DNA from: Shewanella sp. MTB7
Lineage (GTDB): Bacteria; Pseudomonadota; Gammaproteobacteria; Enterobacterales; Shewanellaceae
Direction: 5' to 3'
DNA: 64,000 bases
Assembly (NCBI RefSeq): GCF_027571385.1
Contig: NZ_CP085636.1
Coordinates: forward strand, 5,671,001 to 5,735,000
A program made the translations under genes and the position numbers. Under the pieces are notes generated by a model. That model made no database searches and was not told the DNA's origin. It was given only the letters and a program-made list of their open reading frames with translations. Of this stretch, positions 1-8,575 are shown in pieces (position 1 is the stretch's first letter; every line of letters begins with the position of its first letter).

Positions 1-332
1 TGATCAAGATAAGCTTGCAGTAGCACCTTAGTTTTCATCACGCCAGAGGCTTCGATAACCAGATCGCAGCCTGACCAGTCGGTTTCTGCAATCGCCCTGT
101 TTCTCGTGGTTGTTATGCGTTTGTCACCGATAACAATATCACTGCCATCATTGACAGCTTCATGCAGCCAGCGACCATGAACTGAATCAAACGTCAGTAG
201 ATGCGCTAAGGTCTTAGCATCACCGGCTGGATCGTTAATCTGCACAAACTCAACGTCATCCCAATCCCACGCTGCTCTTAATGCCAAACGTCCCATGCGA
301 CCGAAGCCGTTGATCCCTATCTTGATACTCAT
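1..332 (-). CDS. Glyceraldehyde-3-phosphate dehydrogenase, arsenic-operon type (partial, N-terminal 110 residues)
   Basis: Reading leftward from an ATG at 332, the frame stays open to the window edge. The start MSIKIGINGFGRMGR is the Rossmann NAD-binding glycine motif of GAPDH, followed by an INDPAGD stretch and LLTFDSVHGRW, as in GAPDH proteins encoded in arsenic operons. In that family the enzyme attaches arsenate to glyceraldehyde-3-phosphate, and the unstable 1-arseno-3-phosphoglycerate is exported by ArsJ (established knowledge). It lies 75 bp downstream of an ArsR repressor on the same strand, which supports an arsR-gapdh operon; arsJ would be expected next but is outside the window, so that is inference. 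The catalytic cysteine region is not visible because the gene is cut. A housekeeping GAPDH is the alternative, made less likely by the ArsR neighbour. Confidence 0.85.
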   Translation of the reverse strand, partial: MSIKIGINGFGRMGRLALRAAWDWDDVEFVQINDPAGDAKTLAHLLTFDSVHGRWLHEAVNDGSDIVIGDKRITTTRNRAIAETDWSGCDLVIEASGVMKTKVLLQAYLD

Positions 333-407
333 ATAAAACTCCGCCTCTACAACTAAAAACACTTAAAATCACATATTCACACTGACAATCGTCAGGTTTA
401 GCTCACC

Positions 408-755
408 CTACTCACAGCAACTTCTAACTCGCTCAGGCCTATCTCCCATCGATTTCAGGTGAGCAAGATTCTGCTCAATCAGCTCTCCATTGGCCGAGCA
501 GGTTGCATCTATGACCCTAAGTGCCCACGCTGGCAAATTCGGATTGATACGGTAAAAAATCCACTGCCCTTGACGTTTATCTAGCAACAATCCTGTCTTA
601 CGTAGCTGAGCTAAATGTCTGGACACCTTAGGTTGGCTCTCTTGCAGCGCTTGCATCAATTCACAAACGCACAGCTCCTCCTCGGCGTTAATTAGCATCA
701 AGCTACGCAATCGAGTCTCATCACTGAGGGCTTTAAACAGATCCAGAGCAGTCAT
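408..755 (-). CDS. arsR: ArsR-family As(III)-responsive transcriptional repressor
   Basis: A 115-residue winged-helix protein of usual ArsR/SmtB length. After the N-terminal LFKALSDETRL helix comes ELCVCELM, the ELCVC motif in which paired cysteines bind trivalent arsenic in classical ArsR proteins. The recognition helix region is SQPKVSRHLAQLR. Another cysteine pair sits near the C terminus (SCCE). An in-frame ATG at 767 would add MRLT; I prefer 755 because family members start just before the LFKAL helix and a GAGA sequence lies seven bases upstream. It is the first gene of the leftward operon that continues into the GAPDH gene. AT-rich inverted repeats directly upstream (784-822) are the likely autoregulatory operator. 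Confidence 0.93.
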   Translation of the reverse strand: MTALDLFKALSDETRLRSLMLINAEEELCVCELMQALQESQPKVSRHLAQLRKTGLLLDKRQGQWIFYRINPNLPAWALRVIDATCSANGELIEQNLAHLKSMGDRPERVRSCCE

Positions 756-783
756 GGTCAATCTCATTAAAATATAAGCAACA

Positions 784-822
784 ATATATATGGATAATCA
801 TATATATGTTTATCCATATATT
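784..822 (-). promoter_or_regulatory. Candidate ArsR operator/promoter, overlapping inverted repeats
   Basis: Two perfect dyads overlap here. The outer arms ATATATGGATAA (786-797) and TTATCCATATAT (810-821) are separated by 12 bp; the inner arms TATATATG (785-792) and CATATATA (799-806) are separated by 6 bp. The site lies about 30-70 bp upstream of arsR, where an autorepressor would bind. ArsR binding is inferred from position and symmetry. Confidence 0.6.
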
Positions 823-842
823 CAAACTTAATTTATATAGCA

Positions 843-1092
843 GAGTGTCGAACTAAAAAAAGTACAGAGAAAGTAACGAGTATCGAGTTAAAGACTGCGC
901 AGAGGAAAGCAGCGAGTATCGAGTTAAAGACTGCGCAAAGGAAAGCAGCGAGTGTCGAGTTAAAGACTGCGCAGAGGAAAGCAGCGAGTATCGAGTTAAA
1001 GACAGCGCAGAGGAAAGCAACGAGTGTCGAGTTAAAGATAGTACAGAGGAAAGCAGCGAACATCGAGTTAAAGACAGTGTAGAGAAAGTTGC
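843..1092. repeat. Tandem repeat array, about seven copies of a 36-bp unit
   Basis: Units begin at 843, 878, 914, 950, 986, 1022 and 1058. The consensus starts GAGTATCGAGTTAAAGAC and continues TGCGCAGAGGAAAGCAGC. The central copies differ by only one to four bases; the outer copies (843 and 1058) are 35 bp and more diverged. A further related stretch, GAGTAACGAG, follows at 1093 and again near 1210. Because 36 is a multiple of three, the minus strand reads as 12-residue repeats in more than one frame; I do not regard those as proteins. Confidence 0.9.
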
Positions 1093-1361
1093 GAGTAACG
1101 AGCTAAAGCTGAGACAAAATCTCAATACTCTGCAACTTTGGTTTGAACTGCTCATAGCTTAAAGCATTAGTCGCGAGTCGCGGGCTAAAGACAGTGCGGA
1201 GAAAGCTGCGAGTAACGAGTTAAAGCTGGATCCTGAGATAAACTCAGGATGACAACAACAAGGCCGTCATGCTGAACTTGTTTCAGTATCCAGCTCTCAT
1301 CTTTTAGCTCGTAACTCGTAGCCAGTAACTCGCAGCTACTCCTAACTTCACTAGCTCAGAA
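1093..1361. other. Gene-free segment with diverged repeat copies and a paired-hairpin element
   Basis: No credible gene. It contains degenerate pieces of the 36-bp unit (GAGTAACGAGTTAAAGC near 1208-1226), the paired hairpin at 1224-1295, and reverse-orientation copies of the same CGAGTTAC-type words near 1306-1335, so the segment is a large imperfect inverted arrangement. Confidence 0.6.
1224..1295. repeat. Paired-hairpin intergenic repeat
   Basis: Two small hairpins face each other. The left one has arms ATCCTGAG and CTCAGGAT around ATAAA; the right one has CTGAA and TTCAG around CTTGT. The whole left arm (1224-1253) is also an imperfect inverted copy of the whole right arm (1266-1295), beginning AGCTGGAT and ending ATCCAGCT. 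This is the form of REP/BIME-like elements common in Shewanella and Vibrio intergenic DNA. Confidence 0.7.
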
Positions 1362-2702
1362 TTAATTACCGGCTATCTTCATTTCACTCAGTAATATTCC
1401 ACCGGTGCGGATCGATGAACGCATGTCGCGATCGCTACTTACAGCGACAACATTTTGGAACATATCTTTAAGGTTGCCTGCGATGGTGAACTCTTCAACT
1501 GGATAAAGGATAACGCCATTTTCAACATAGAAACCAGCAGCACCACGAGAGTAGTCTCCAGTGACTGCATTCACACCTTGACCCATCACCTCAGTCACGA
1601 TAATCCCAGTGCCCATCTGCTTAACGAGATCGTCGAACGTCTGGCCTGTATGACCCAAGGTCCAGTTGTATATACCACCAGCATGTCCAGTATTTTTAAG
1701 CCCAAGCTTCCGCGCCGAGTAACTGGTCATTAGGTAAGTCTGAAGTACGCCGTCCTTAATAATGCTTCGATCTTGTGTCGCCACACCTTCGCTGTCATAT
1801 ATGGCGCTGGCTAGTGCCCCTTTAAGATGTGGCTGCTCTTCAATTGAGAACCAATCTGGGAATATTTTAGTGTCGATAGAGTCTAGCAGGAAGCTGGATT
1901 TACGATACAAACTACTGCCGCTAATCGCGCCAATTAGGTGACCCATTAGGCCTGTTGCTATGTCTGGTGCTAATAAAATTGGCAATTTAGTGGTCGCCAT
2001 TTTTCGGCTATCTAAACGACCTAACGTCTTCTCAGATGCCTTTCTTCCCACCTCTTCCGGTGAAAGAAGTTCATTAAAATTACGTGAGATAGTGTAGTCA
2101 TAGTCACGCTGCATGTTGCCATCACTTTCACCGATGACAACACAACTTAAGCTGTAACGAGAGGTCGAAAAACCGTCAAGAAATCCATGGCTATTACCAT
2201 ACACTTTTATGCCTGTATGGGCGTTAGCACTGGCGCCATCAGAATTAGTAATACGGCTGTCAACACTCAACGCAGCCTCTTCGGAACGCGCCGCCAATTC
2301 TGTTAACTGCTCAGCAGAAATATGTTGAGGATGATACAGATCAAGATCGGGAAATTCAGTCGCCATTAATTCGGCTTCAGCCAAGCCATTATAAGGGTCG
2401 CTAGAGGTGAAACGAGCAATATCATCGGCTGCTTTTACCGCAAGTCTAATCGCTTCTGGACTGAGATCTGAAGTCGATGAACTGCCCTTACAACCATTAC
2501 GGAACAGCGTAATACCTAACGCACCATCTTTATTAAACTCTACGGTTTCGACCTCTTTAAGCCGAGTAGATACAGATAATCCTTGCTGTTTGCTAATTGC
2601 AACTTCGGCAGCCGTTGTACCCAGTTTATTGGCATACTCTAGGGCCATAGAAACGGCGTCTTTTAACGAATTTAATTCAAGGTCAATGCTAGCTGTAGTC
2701 AC
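1362..2702 (-). CDS. pmbA: TldE/PmbA, non-catalytic subunit of the TldD/TldE metalloprotease
   Basis: A 446-residue protein of full family length starting MTTASIDLELNSLKDAV. TldE pairs with TldD to form a cytoplasmic zinc protease that in E. coli completes maturation of microcin B17 and degrades CcdA (established knowledge). The subunit shows the family pattern, with GGIYNW and the conserved GVNAVTGDYSRGAAGF block near residues 375-395, and lacks the HExxxH zinc motif found in TldD, as expected. It is divergent from darP with a 264-bp gap, the same pairing as E. coli yjgA/pmbA. Its partner tldD is in this window at 11253-12701 but in a separate transcription unit. Identification is confident. 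Confidence 0.95.
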   Translation of the reverse strand: MTTASIDLELNSLKDAVSMALEYANKLGTTAAEVAISKQQGLSVSTRLKEVETVEFNKDGALGITLFRNGCKGSSSTSDLSPEAIRLAVKAADDIARFTSSDPYNGLAEAELMATEFPDLDLYHPQHISAEQLTELAARSEEAALSVDSRITNSDGASANAHTGIKVYGNSHGFLDGFSTSRYSLSCVVIGESDGNMQRDYDYTISRNFNELLSPEEVGRKASEKTLGRLDSRKMATTKLPILLAPDIATGLMGHLIGAISGSSLYRKSSFLLDSIDTKIFPDWFSIEEQPHLKGALASAIYDSEGVATQDRSIIKDGVLQTYLMTSYSARKLGLKNTGHAGGIYNWTLGHTGQTFDDLVKQMGTGIIVTEVMGQGVNAVTGDYSRGAAGFYVENGVILYPVEEFTIAGNLKDMFQNVVAVSSDRDMRSSIRTGGILLSEMKIAGN

Positions 2703-2966
2703 AAATCTGCTCTTTTGTTATCAGGAATTTAGTAAGCATAACAAACCCAATTGCCAATCACATTAAATAACTATCAAAGCAGCCCTAAAGAAGATCAAAG
2801 ACAACTCAAAACCTGCTGCACTATCAATAAAAGTCGCGATATTAAACGACACAGATTAACTCGAGTTTAAGTGAGTGATCACTATCCATTGTAATGCGGA
2901 GGAAGAGATAGGCGATTTTCTCCTAAAATGTTATTATTAACTTAGTATTTTTTAGAGAATTTTTTT

Positions 2967-3506
2967 ATGAAAGTAATCGGTGACTCGGAACATTTTAAAC
3001 AGCCCTTTGATCATGATGAAGATTATGTCAGTAGAGCCGACGCTAAACGTGAAATAGCCGTTTACCAAGAACTTGGTATGAAGCTAGTTGTACTGAGTAA
3101 AACTCAGATCGACAAGTTAGATCTTGACGAAATAATATACGACAACATACTGAAAACAAAGACGATAAAAACCAATACTGAGGCGTACCGTCGTCACTTA
3201 CAGTATATTGGTAAACTAATGCGCAATGTTGATGTAGAAGCATTACAGTTAGATATCAAAAACGTACTGAATCAAAACAGCAATGAAAGCGCTAAACAAA
3301 ACGTTGCTGAGAAGCTAAAAGATCAGCTTATTAGTGAAGGCGATGCAGCGATTCAGGAACTCATTGAAAAGAATCCGAATTTGGATAGACAGAAATTACG
3401 CCAACTTATTCGTCAATCTAAGAAGGAACTGATTAAGAAACCTGAGCAAATATCTAAGTCAGCAACTGAGTTAGTAAAATATTTACGTACAGAAGTATCA
3501 GAATAA
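2967..3506 (+). CDS. darP: DarP (YjgA), ribosome maturation factor of the 50S subunit
   Basis: A 179-residue, highly charged, mostly helical protein of the usual DarP length, with the conserved centre QLGM-like EIAVYQELGMKLVVLS and RRHLQYIGKLMR. The E. coli protein associates with late 50S assembly intermediates and helps the peptidyl transferase centre mature (established knowledge). The N terminus is unusual only in lacking the long acidic leader of some orthologues. It is transcribed divergently from pmbA. The start is preceded by an A/T-rich tract and a weak AGAG; there is no better alternative ATG. The next gene on the strand starts about 70 bp later and is probably not functionally linked. 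Confidence 0.93.
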   Translation: MKVIGDSEHFKQPFDHDEDYVSRADAKREIAVYQELGMKLVVLSKTQIDKLDLDEIIYDNILKTKTIKTNTEAYRRHLQYIGKLMRNVDVEALQLDIKNVLNQNSNESAKQNVAEKLKDQLISEGDAAIQELIEKNPNLDRQKLRQLIRQSKKELIKKPEQISKSATELVKYLRTEVSE

Positions 3507-3575
3507 TTTAGTTTTTATCACGAAGTAGTTATAATAAGTCCCATACTTTTTAACACTTCCTTTAGGATGTTGCTA

Positions 3576-6113
3576 ATGCGACTGATAAAATCGGCTCTTG
3601 TTCTTCCTATTTCTCTTATTGCCCTCTCTTTTCTTGGGGGCTGTAATGGCTCTTCAGATGATAGTGGTGGCGAAGAAAACAGTGGCGAGTATGCACTATC
3701 TCTCAGTTATAAAACCGTAGTAGATGGAAAATGCGCTGAACCTACCAGTGACGTGAGTTTTCCAAGTAATGTCAATATCTGCGCCGTAGCCAAATTAACT
3801 AAAGGCGGCAGCGCTAGCAGCGGTGGACTCGTGAGTTTCAGCGCAACCCTTGGCACTATAGTTCCCCCGACTAAGCTCACCAACTCAAGTGGCCTCGCCG
3901 AAGTGATCCTAAGTCCGGATCCTGATACTCAAGGTGCAGGGACAGTCACCGCTCAATTCGACACTAAAGCGGCAGAGAGCAATATTCTATCCGTCGAACG
4001 AAATTATGAATTTGTCGATAATGGTGGCACACCAATTGAAAACACGCCGAAGATAAGCGCCAGTATTCAACTCGGAACGGCTAGCGTCACCCAGTTTAAG
4101 GTCGATGAAGCTGTACAACTTCAAGCACAATTTCTCGATTCATCCAGTGTTGGCATAGCCGATCAACTCGTCACCTTTACTGCTGGCACTGTAACGCTCA
4201 ATCCAAACACGGCTCTAACTAATGAGCAAGGTATTGCTCAAGTTATCTATACTCCGGCGACAACCGACTTAGGCGCAGCAAATTTGAATGTGTCTATCAC
4301 ATACAAAGACCAGAATTATCAGAGTAACAGTTTATATGAAGTGCTATCTGCCGATGCTATAGGCGGAGATGGCGTGCTTAAATTAGGCCATTTCAATTCA
4401 GCAGAGCAATTTGTCGAAAGTGAGTTAGCAACAACCCTTGCTCCTAATTCTGAGGGTGAGTATGTTATCAGTGCTGGCGGTAGTTTAGGTGTTACCGCGA
4501 CACTGGTGATTCAAGCCGATGACGGCACTATCACTCGCGTTCAGACACCTTCCTCAATCACTTTTAGCTCAGATTGTGTCAGCAGTAATAATGCGAGTCT
4601 AGATACCCCTATTACGACCTTATCCGGTGATGCTAGATCTACTTTTCAAGATACTAGCTGCAGTGGCAACAGTGAGCGCAATGACATCATCACAGCCACG
4701 ACATTGGCAGGAAACCAAACCTTAACAGCGACACTTGCGTTGACGTTAGAGCGTCAAACTCTGGCTAATATCGGTTTCGTTTCTGCCGAGCCTACCAGTA
4801 TCCGCATCAAGGGCGCTGGCGGTACGGGCACCACTGAATCATCACTGATCACCTTTAATGTCACCAGTGCCAATGGTCAACCTACGGCTCAGCAGGAGGT
4901 CAACTTTAGTCTGGACACTGTGGTAGGCGGTCTGAGTTTTGCTAATGGACTCAGCACAGCCGAGAGTCTGACAAACTCTGCAGGTATTGCCACCGTGAGG
5001 GTACTCTCTGGTACTGTGCCGACTCCTGTGCGCATCGTAGCCTCGGCGACCGATGCTGATACAGGAAAGATTATCAGCACGCAATCTGAGCAGCTCACCG
5101 TAAATACTGGTTTGCCTCAACAGCTAGGATTCAGTTTATCGACCTCTATTTCCAACCCAGAAGCCGAACAGTTTGATGGAGAGAAAGCAACGATCACCGC
5201 CTATACCTCAGATAGCTTCGGTAACCCAGCCCCTGATGACACTGTCATTCAATTCACCACTGAAGGGGGCCAAATTGAAGCCGATTGTGCCACAGTAAAT
5301 GGGACCTGTTCAGTTACTTGGACATCGGCAAACCCCAGAGTTCCGGATCATCGCATCACGGTGCTTGCCTATGCCCTGGGTCATGAGACCTTCTTCGATA
5401 CCAATGGTAACAACATTTTCGATGATGGTGCCGCTGTCGATGCCTGTTTGGGTGGCGATATTATAATAGCCTGTAGTGGTAATGGTATGGACAGAGAAAC
5501 CTATAAGCCTAATGGTTTTAGTGACTTGCCTGACGTTTTTCGTGATGACAATGAAAATACAGTCTTTGATGAAGGCGAAAAGTTCTTTAATACACAAGCA
5601 AGCACAACCTATGGCCCACGTGACACCCTGTTTAATGGCCCACAGTGTGAAGGGAATTTATGTGGTACAGGCCAAGCTAACAAAACTTATATTCGCAAAG
5701 CGTTAGTAATGACCATGTCAGGCTCAAGTGCTGACTTTACCATCTGGCAAGGCAATAACCTTATCCGTGATGATTTTGGTCTGGAAACGGCTCCGATTGT
5801 CCCCCTAACGGATATTCCGGCAGGGCAGTCATCAAGTTTTACAGTACAATTCTATGATGATGCTTATCAAATGATGCCAGCCAGCACTCAGGTTGCAGTT
5901 ACAACTTCGGCAGGAGAGCTTATCTTCGATGTTTTTGGAGTTGCTAACACGACACACCGTGGCGGTACCACTACAGGTTTTGTTATCATTAACGATACCG
6001 ATCCAACTAGTCCCGGAGAGCCTGAGAGAACGAGCAGTGTGAGTATTAATCTGACTACGCCGAATAACTTTAAGTCAGGGGCAGGGTTAACGATTAACCT
6101 ATCGGGAACATAA
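3576..6113 (+). CDS. Large lipoprotein with tandem Ig-like (Big-1/invasin-type) domains and Ca-loop-like motifs
   Basis: About 845 residues. The N terminus MRLIKSALVLP has a hydrophobic stretch ending in LGGC, a lipobox, so the mature protein should be lipid-anchored in the envelope. The ATG at 3567 is possible but overlaps the AGGA; the ATG at 3576 sits eight bases after AGGA and is preferred. At least four beta-rich repeats follow, each ending in a T-N-x-x-G-x-A-x-V/T signature (LTNSSGLAEV, LTNEQGIAQV, LTNSAGIATV), typical of bacterial Ig-like group 1 domains. Between about residues 610 and 690 are two D-x-N/D-x-N-x-x-F-D-D/E-G motifs (DTNGNNIFDDG, DDNENTVFDEG) that resemble EF-hand/dockerin calcium loops. 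It is a single transcription unit ending at a strong terminator. Function is unknown; an adhesin or surface structural role is inference. Confidence 0.75.
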   Translation: MRLIKSALVLPISLIALSFLGGCNGSSDDSGGEENSGEYALSLSYKTVVDGKCAEPTSDVSFPSNVNICAVAKLTKGGSASSGGLVSFSATLGTIVPPTKLTNSSGLAEVILSPDPDTQGAGTVTAQFDTKAAESNILSVERNYEFVDNGGTPIENTPKISASIQLGTASVTQFKVDEAVQLQAQFLDSSSVGIADQLVTFTAGTVTLNPNTALTNEQGIAQVIYTPATTDLGAANLNVSITYKDQNYQSNSLYEVLSADAIGGDGVLKLGHFNSAEQFVESELATTLAPNSEGEYVISAGGSLGVTATLVIQADDGTITRVQTPSSITFSSDCVSSNNASLDTPITTLSGDARSTFQDTSCSGNSERNDIITATTLAGNQTLTATLALTLERQTLANIGFVSAEPTSIRIKGAGGTGTTESSLITFNVTSANGQPTAQQEVNFSLDTVVGGLSFANGLSTAESLTNSAGIATVRVLSGTVPTPVRIVASATDADTGKIISTQSEQLTVNTGLPQQLGFSLSTSISNPEAEQFDGEKATITAYTSDSFGNPAPDDTVIQFTTEGGQIEADCATVNGTCSVTWTSANPRVPDHRITVLAYALGHETFFDTNGNNIFDDGAAVDACLGGDIIIACSGNGMDRETYKPNGFSDLPDVFRDDNENTVFDEGEKFFNTQASTTYGPRDTLFNGPQCEGNLCGTGQANKTYIRKALVMTMSGSSADFTIWQGNNLIRDDFGLETAPIVPLTDIPAGQSSSFTVQFYDDAYQMMPASTQVAVTTSAGELIFDVFGVANTTHRGGTTTGFVIINDTDPTSPGEPERTSSVSINLTTPNNFKSGAGLTINLSGT

Positions 6114-6129
6114 TCTAATTTAGAAAAAC

Positions 6130-6167
6130 AAAAAGCCCATTTAGATGCCGATCTAAATGGGCTTTTT
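6130..6167. terminator. Bidirectional intrinsic terminator
   Basis: A perfect 17-bp stem (6130-6146 with 6151-6167) closes on a GCCG loop. A runs on one side and T runs on the other make it work for both the lipoprotein gene and the convergent export operon. Confidence 0.95.
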
Positions 6168-6231
6168 GTTAGCTTTAGCTTGATATAAATTGATCTGACC
6201 ACTTAATACTTCGAACTTCAAAACTTGCTCT

Positions 6232-7389
6232 CTAGACTAACTTACCTTCTTTCAACCTTCTCGATACCCCGTAAACGGCCAGCACGAAGAAAATAGCAAA
6301 CAAGCCCCATAACTGCAGCCATTTAGGCATGATACTCGTCCATGATGCGCCCATTTGATTAAGCTCTAACATCCCCATAATAGCCGGAACCGCGGGGATC
6401 ACTTGGGAGATCCAGATCAACGGCTCAGGAATTAATGCCAAGGGCCAAACAAAGCCAGAGACAAACAAGATAGGCATAGAAGCCAATAGCAGCACCTGAG
6501 TTGGCAGATCCCGGCGTACAAACACACAGCTTAATGCCACGCCTGCCGCACTAGTTGCCAGCAAAAAGGGCAGTAAAAACAGTGCCACCAATCCTAGACT
6601 TGCTTGAATGCTAACCTGATACCAGTAGAAGCAGAACCCCACATAAAAGCTGGCAAAAAACGAATAGATCAACATGAACGCTGCAATACGACCACAGATC
6701 AGTTTTAGTGGAGATAGATCTTGCCAATACCCTCTATTTCGCCACTGACCTGCACCTAATATCCCAGTGCCGATAAGTAAAGTTTGGTGCAAGATCAGCA
6801 GGAAAAGCCCAGGGACAACATAAGGGGTATAGCCAAGGCTTGGATTAAACGCCGGCACACTGTTTATCTTAACCGAGTTAAGGTTCATGTTCGCCTGTTG
6901 AGGGGACTCTCCTTTCGCCAACAGACCGAGTAATTGCACTTGCTTACCGGCATCCATACCAGCTGTGACTAAGCCTTCCACCACCGCAGAATAGATCAAG
7001 AAATAACTGGCATCTCCGCCATAGCTTAGGGTCACTCCTTTGCCTAGTAACAAATCTCGCCTAAAAGCATAGGGGATAACTAACAGTCCATGGGCTCGTC
7101 CTGACTCAATCCAAACCTTAGCTTCACTTATGCTACCAACTTGGCCTATGACACTAATTTTCGGACTCGCATCGACATGCCGGATCAGGCGACGACTCAA
7201 TGAGCTGTGATCCAGATCCACTACCACTACCTGCTGATCTGTCGGCACTTGATGCAGATAAGGCAAAGGATAGAGAACCGAGTAGAACAACACGCCGCCA
7301 AACAGAGTCACAAGGATAGCCTTATCCGCGACAATAGCGCTTAGCTCGGTCCACACTAATTGCCAAAAACTCATGCGGTGATTATTCAT
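6232..7389 (-). CDS. ABC-2 type inner-membrane permease (YhhJ/YbhR-like), second of a pair
   Basis: A 385-residue protein with the ABC-2 exporter plan: one N-terminal membrane segment (about residues 25-45), a soluble periplasmic domain of roughly 140 residues containing VVDLDHSSLSRRL, then about five C-terminal membrane segments from residue 190 onward, ending in charged RRLKEGKLV. Such permeases normally work with a cytoplasmic ATPase to export drugs, lipids or peptides through an HlyD/TolC-type conduit. It overlaps the upstream permease by four bases (ATGA), so the two are translationally coupled and probably form a heterodimer. No ATPase gene is present in this operon or elsewhere nearby. 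Substrate cannot be told from sequence. Ends at the bidirectional terminator. Confidence 0.88.
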   Translation of the reverse strand: MNNHRMSFWQLVWTELSAIVADKAILVTLFGGVLFYSVLYPLPYLHQVPTDQQVVVVDLDHSSLSRRLIRHVDASPKISVIGQVGSISEAKVWIESGRAHGLLVIPYAFRRDLLLGKGVTLSYGGDASYFLIYSAVVEGLVTAGMDAGKQVQLLGLLAKGESPQQANMNLNSVKINSVPAFNPSLGYTPYVVPGLFLLILHQTLLIGTGILGAGQWRNRGYWQDLSPLKLICGRIAAFMLIYSFFASFYVGFCFYWYQVSIQASLGLVALFLLPFLLATSAAGVALSCVFVRRDLPTQVLLLASMPILFVSGFVWPLALIPEPLIWISQVIPAVPAIMGMLELNQMGASWTSIMPKWLQLWGLFAIFFVLAVYGVSRRLKEGKLV

Positions 7390-8561
7390 CCTTTAACTCC
7401 AGACTCACCTGCTAATGATATTTGAGTCAAGGGTTCTACCACAATACGGCGAGACAAAACAATAAGCACAGGAATGATAAACAAAAAGCCCCAATAACTG
7501 GCAAATTGGACCACGATCGTCTGCCAAGTGGAGCCGTAGCTGATAATGCTCACATGCGAATCAATATAGTGACTCGATGGCATGATTAAACGCCACCACT
7601 GAGCAAGCAAGGGCATTTCATGCACGGGAAACGTTATCCCCATAAAGGCAAACGCAGGAGCAAACATCGCGGTGCCAAAACTCGCCATACGGGCACTGTC
7701 ACGCATAATGAAAAATATCAGTAGCACCACTAACCATATCGCCAATAACATCACAGTTTGGGCCAGTATCAGCAGGACTAAATCTCCCGCTGCGGGCAGT
7801 GCAAGGTATTGATATAACAGCACCAAAATGAAGCTACCATGCATTAATAAAATCGGTGTAAACAGCGCTATTTTTGCCCCTATCCGCAGCCAGATCCCAT
7901 CACCCGCTATCAAACTTCCTGTCGGAGTCAGCTCCCGGCTCAGACTGTTGGAGAAGATTAACATGGCCAACAGCTGCAACAAGGCCACTAACACTGGAGG
8001 CACAAGAAAGCCCACGTAGTTGTTATTGCGATTAAACAGCGCCGTAGTCTGACTCGTCACAGGGCTTAGACTCACTGCCACTTGAGATTTGGGCACACCT
8101 TGGAACAGTAGCTTCATACCGGCAACATCGAGTAATCCTGCGCCAAGTGTTAGCTGGATCTGACTCGATAGTAACTTGCCCACCAGCAGAAACTGACTGT
8201 TATAGCGTATATCTATGGTGGGGCTATGACCTGTCACTAAATCACGCTTTAAACCGTAAGGGAAAACAATGATCCCATAGACCTCAGCCTGCCTCATAGC
8301 TGTTACCGCCGCAGGTAGATCCACAAAGCTTTGAGGGGAGATAACTGGATTTGCTGCCAGTTTTCGACTCAACATGCGACTCAATTGGCTATTGTCATGA
8401 TCGACAATAGCCACGGGAAGTTGCCTAGGTAATCCAGCGCTAAAAAGCCACCATAGGCAGAGTATACTCAAAATTGGAATATAGCTGACCAAGGCAAGTT
8501 GCCAAGGAGAACGCCATAATGCCTGCAGTTCTCGTCGAATAGAGGCGACTATACTGGTCAT
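7386..8561 (-). CDS. ABC-2 type inner-membrane permease (YhhJ/YbhR-like), first of a pair
   Basis: A 391-residue paralogue of the next gene: an N-terminal membrane segment at about residues 22-42, a periplasmic domain with the parallel motif IVDHDNSQLSRML, then multiple membrane segments from about residue 185. The conserved D-H/D-x-S-x-L-S-R motif shared with the neighbour shows common origin, but the two have diverged strongly. It lies 14 bp after the HlyD-like gene, so the operon order is outer-membrane channel, periplasmic adaptor, permease, permease. The missing nucleotide-binding subunit must be supplied in trans if this is an active ABC exporter; that is inference. Confidence 0.88.
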   Translation of the reverse strand: MTSIVASIRRELQALWRSPWQLALVSYIPILSILCLWWLFSAGLPRQLPVAIVDHDNSQLSRMLSRKLAANPVISPQSFVDLPAAVTAMRQAEVYGIIVFPYGLKRDLVTGHSPTIDIRYNSQFLLVGKLLSSQIQLTLGAGLLDVAGMKLLFQGVPKSQVAVSLSPVTSQTTALFNRNNNYVGFLVPPVLVALLQLLAMLIFSNSLSRELTPTGSLIAGDGIWLRIGAKIALFTPILLMHGSFILVLLYQYLALPAAGDLVLLILAQTVMLLAIWLVVLLIFFIMRDSARMASFGTAMFAPAFAFMGITFPVHEMPLLAQWWRLIMPSSHYIDSHVSIISYGSTWQTIVVQFASYWGFLFIIPVLIVLSRRIVVEPLTQISLAGESGVKG

Positions 8562-8575
8562 GGTAAGCCTGAACC

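Noticed and set aside
843..1092. Possible CRISPR array
   Set aside because: The units are contiguous 36-bp tandem copies with no unique spacers, and no cas genes are nearby.
833..1155. Two overlapping minus-strand frames encoding 12-residue repeats
   Set aside because: They arise because the 36-bp tandem unit contains no stop in several frames. There is no ribosome site and both frames would be repetitive hydrophobic peptides.
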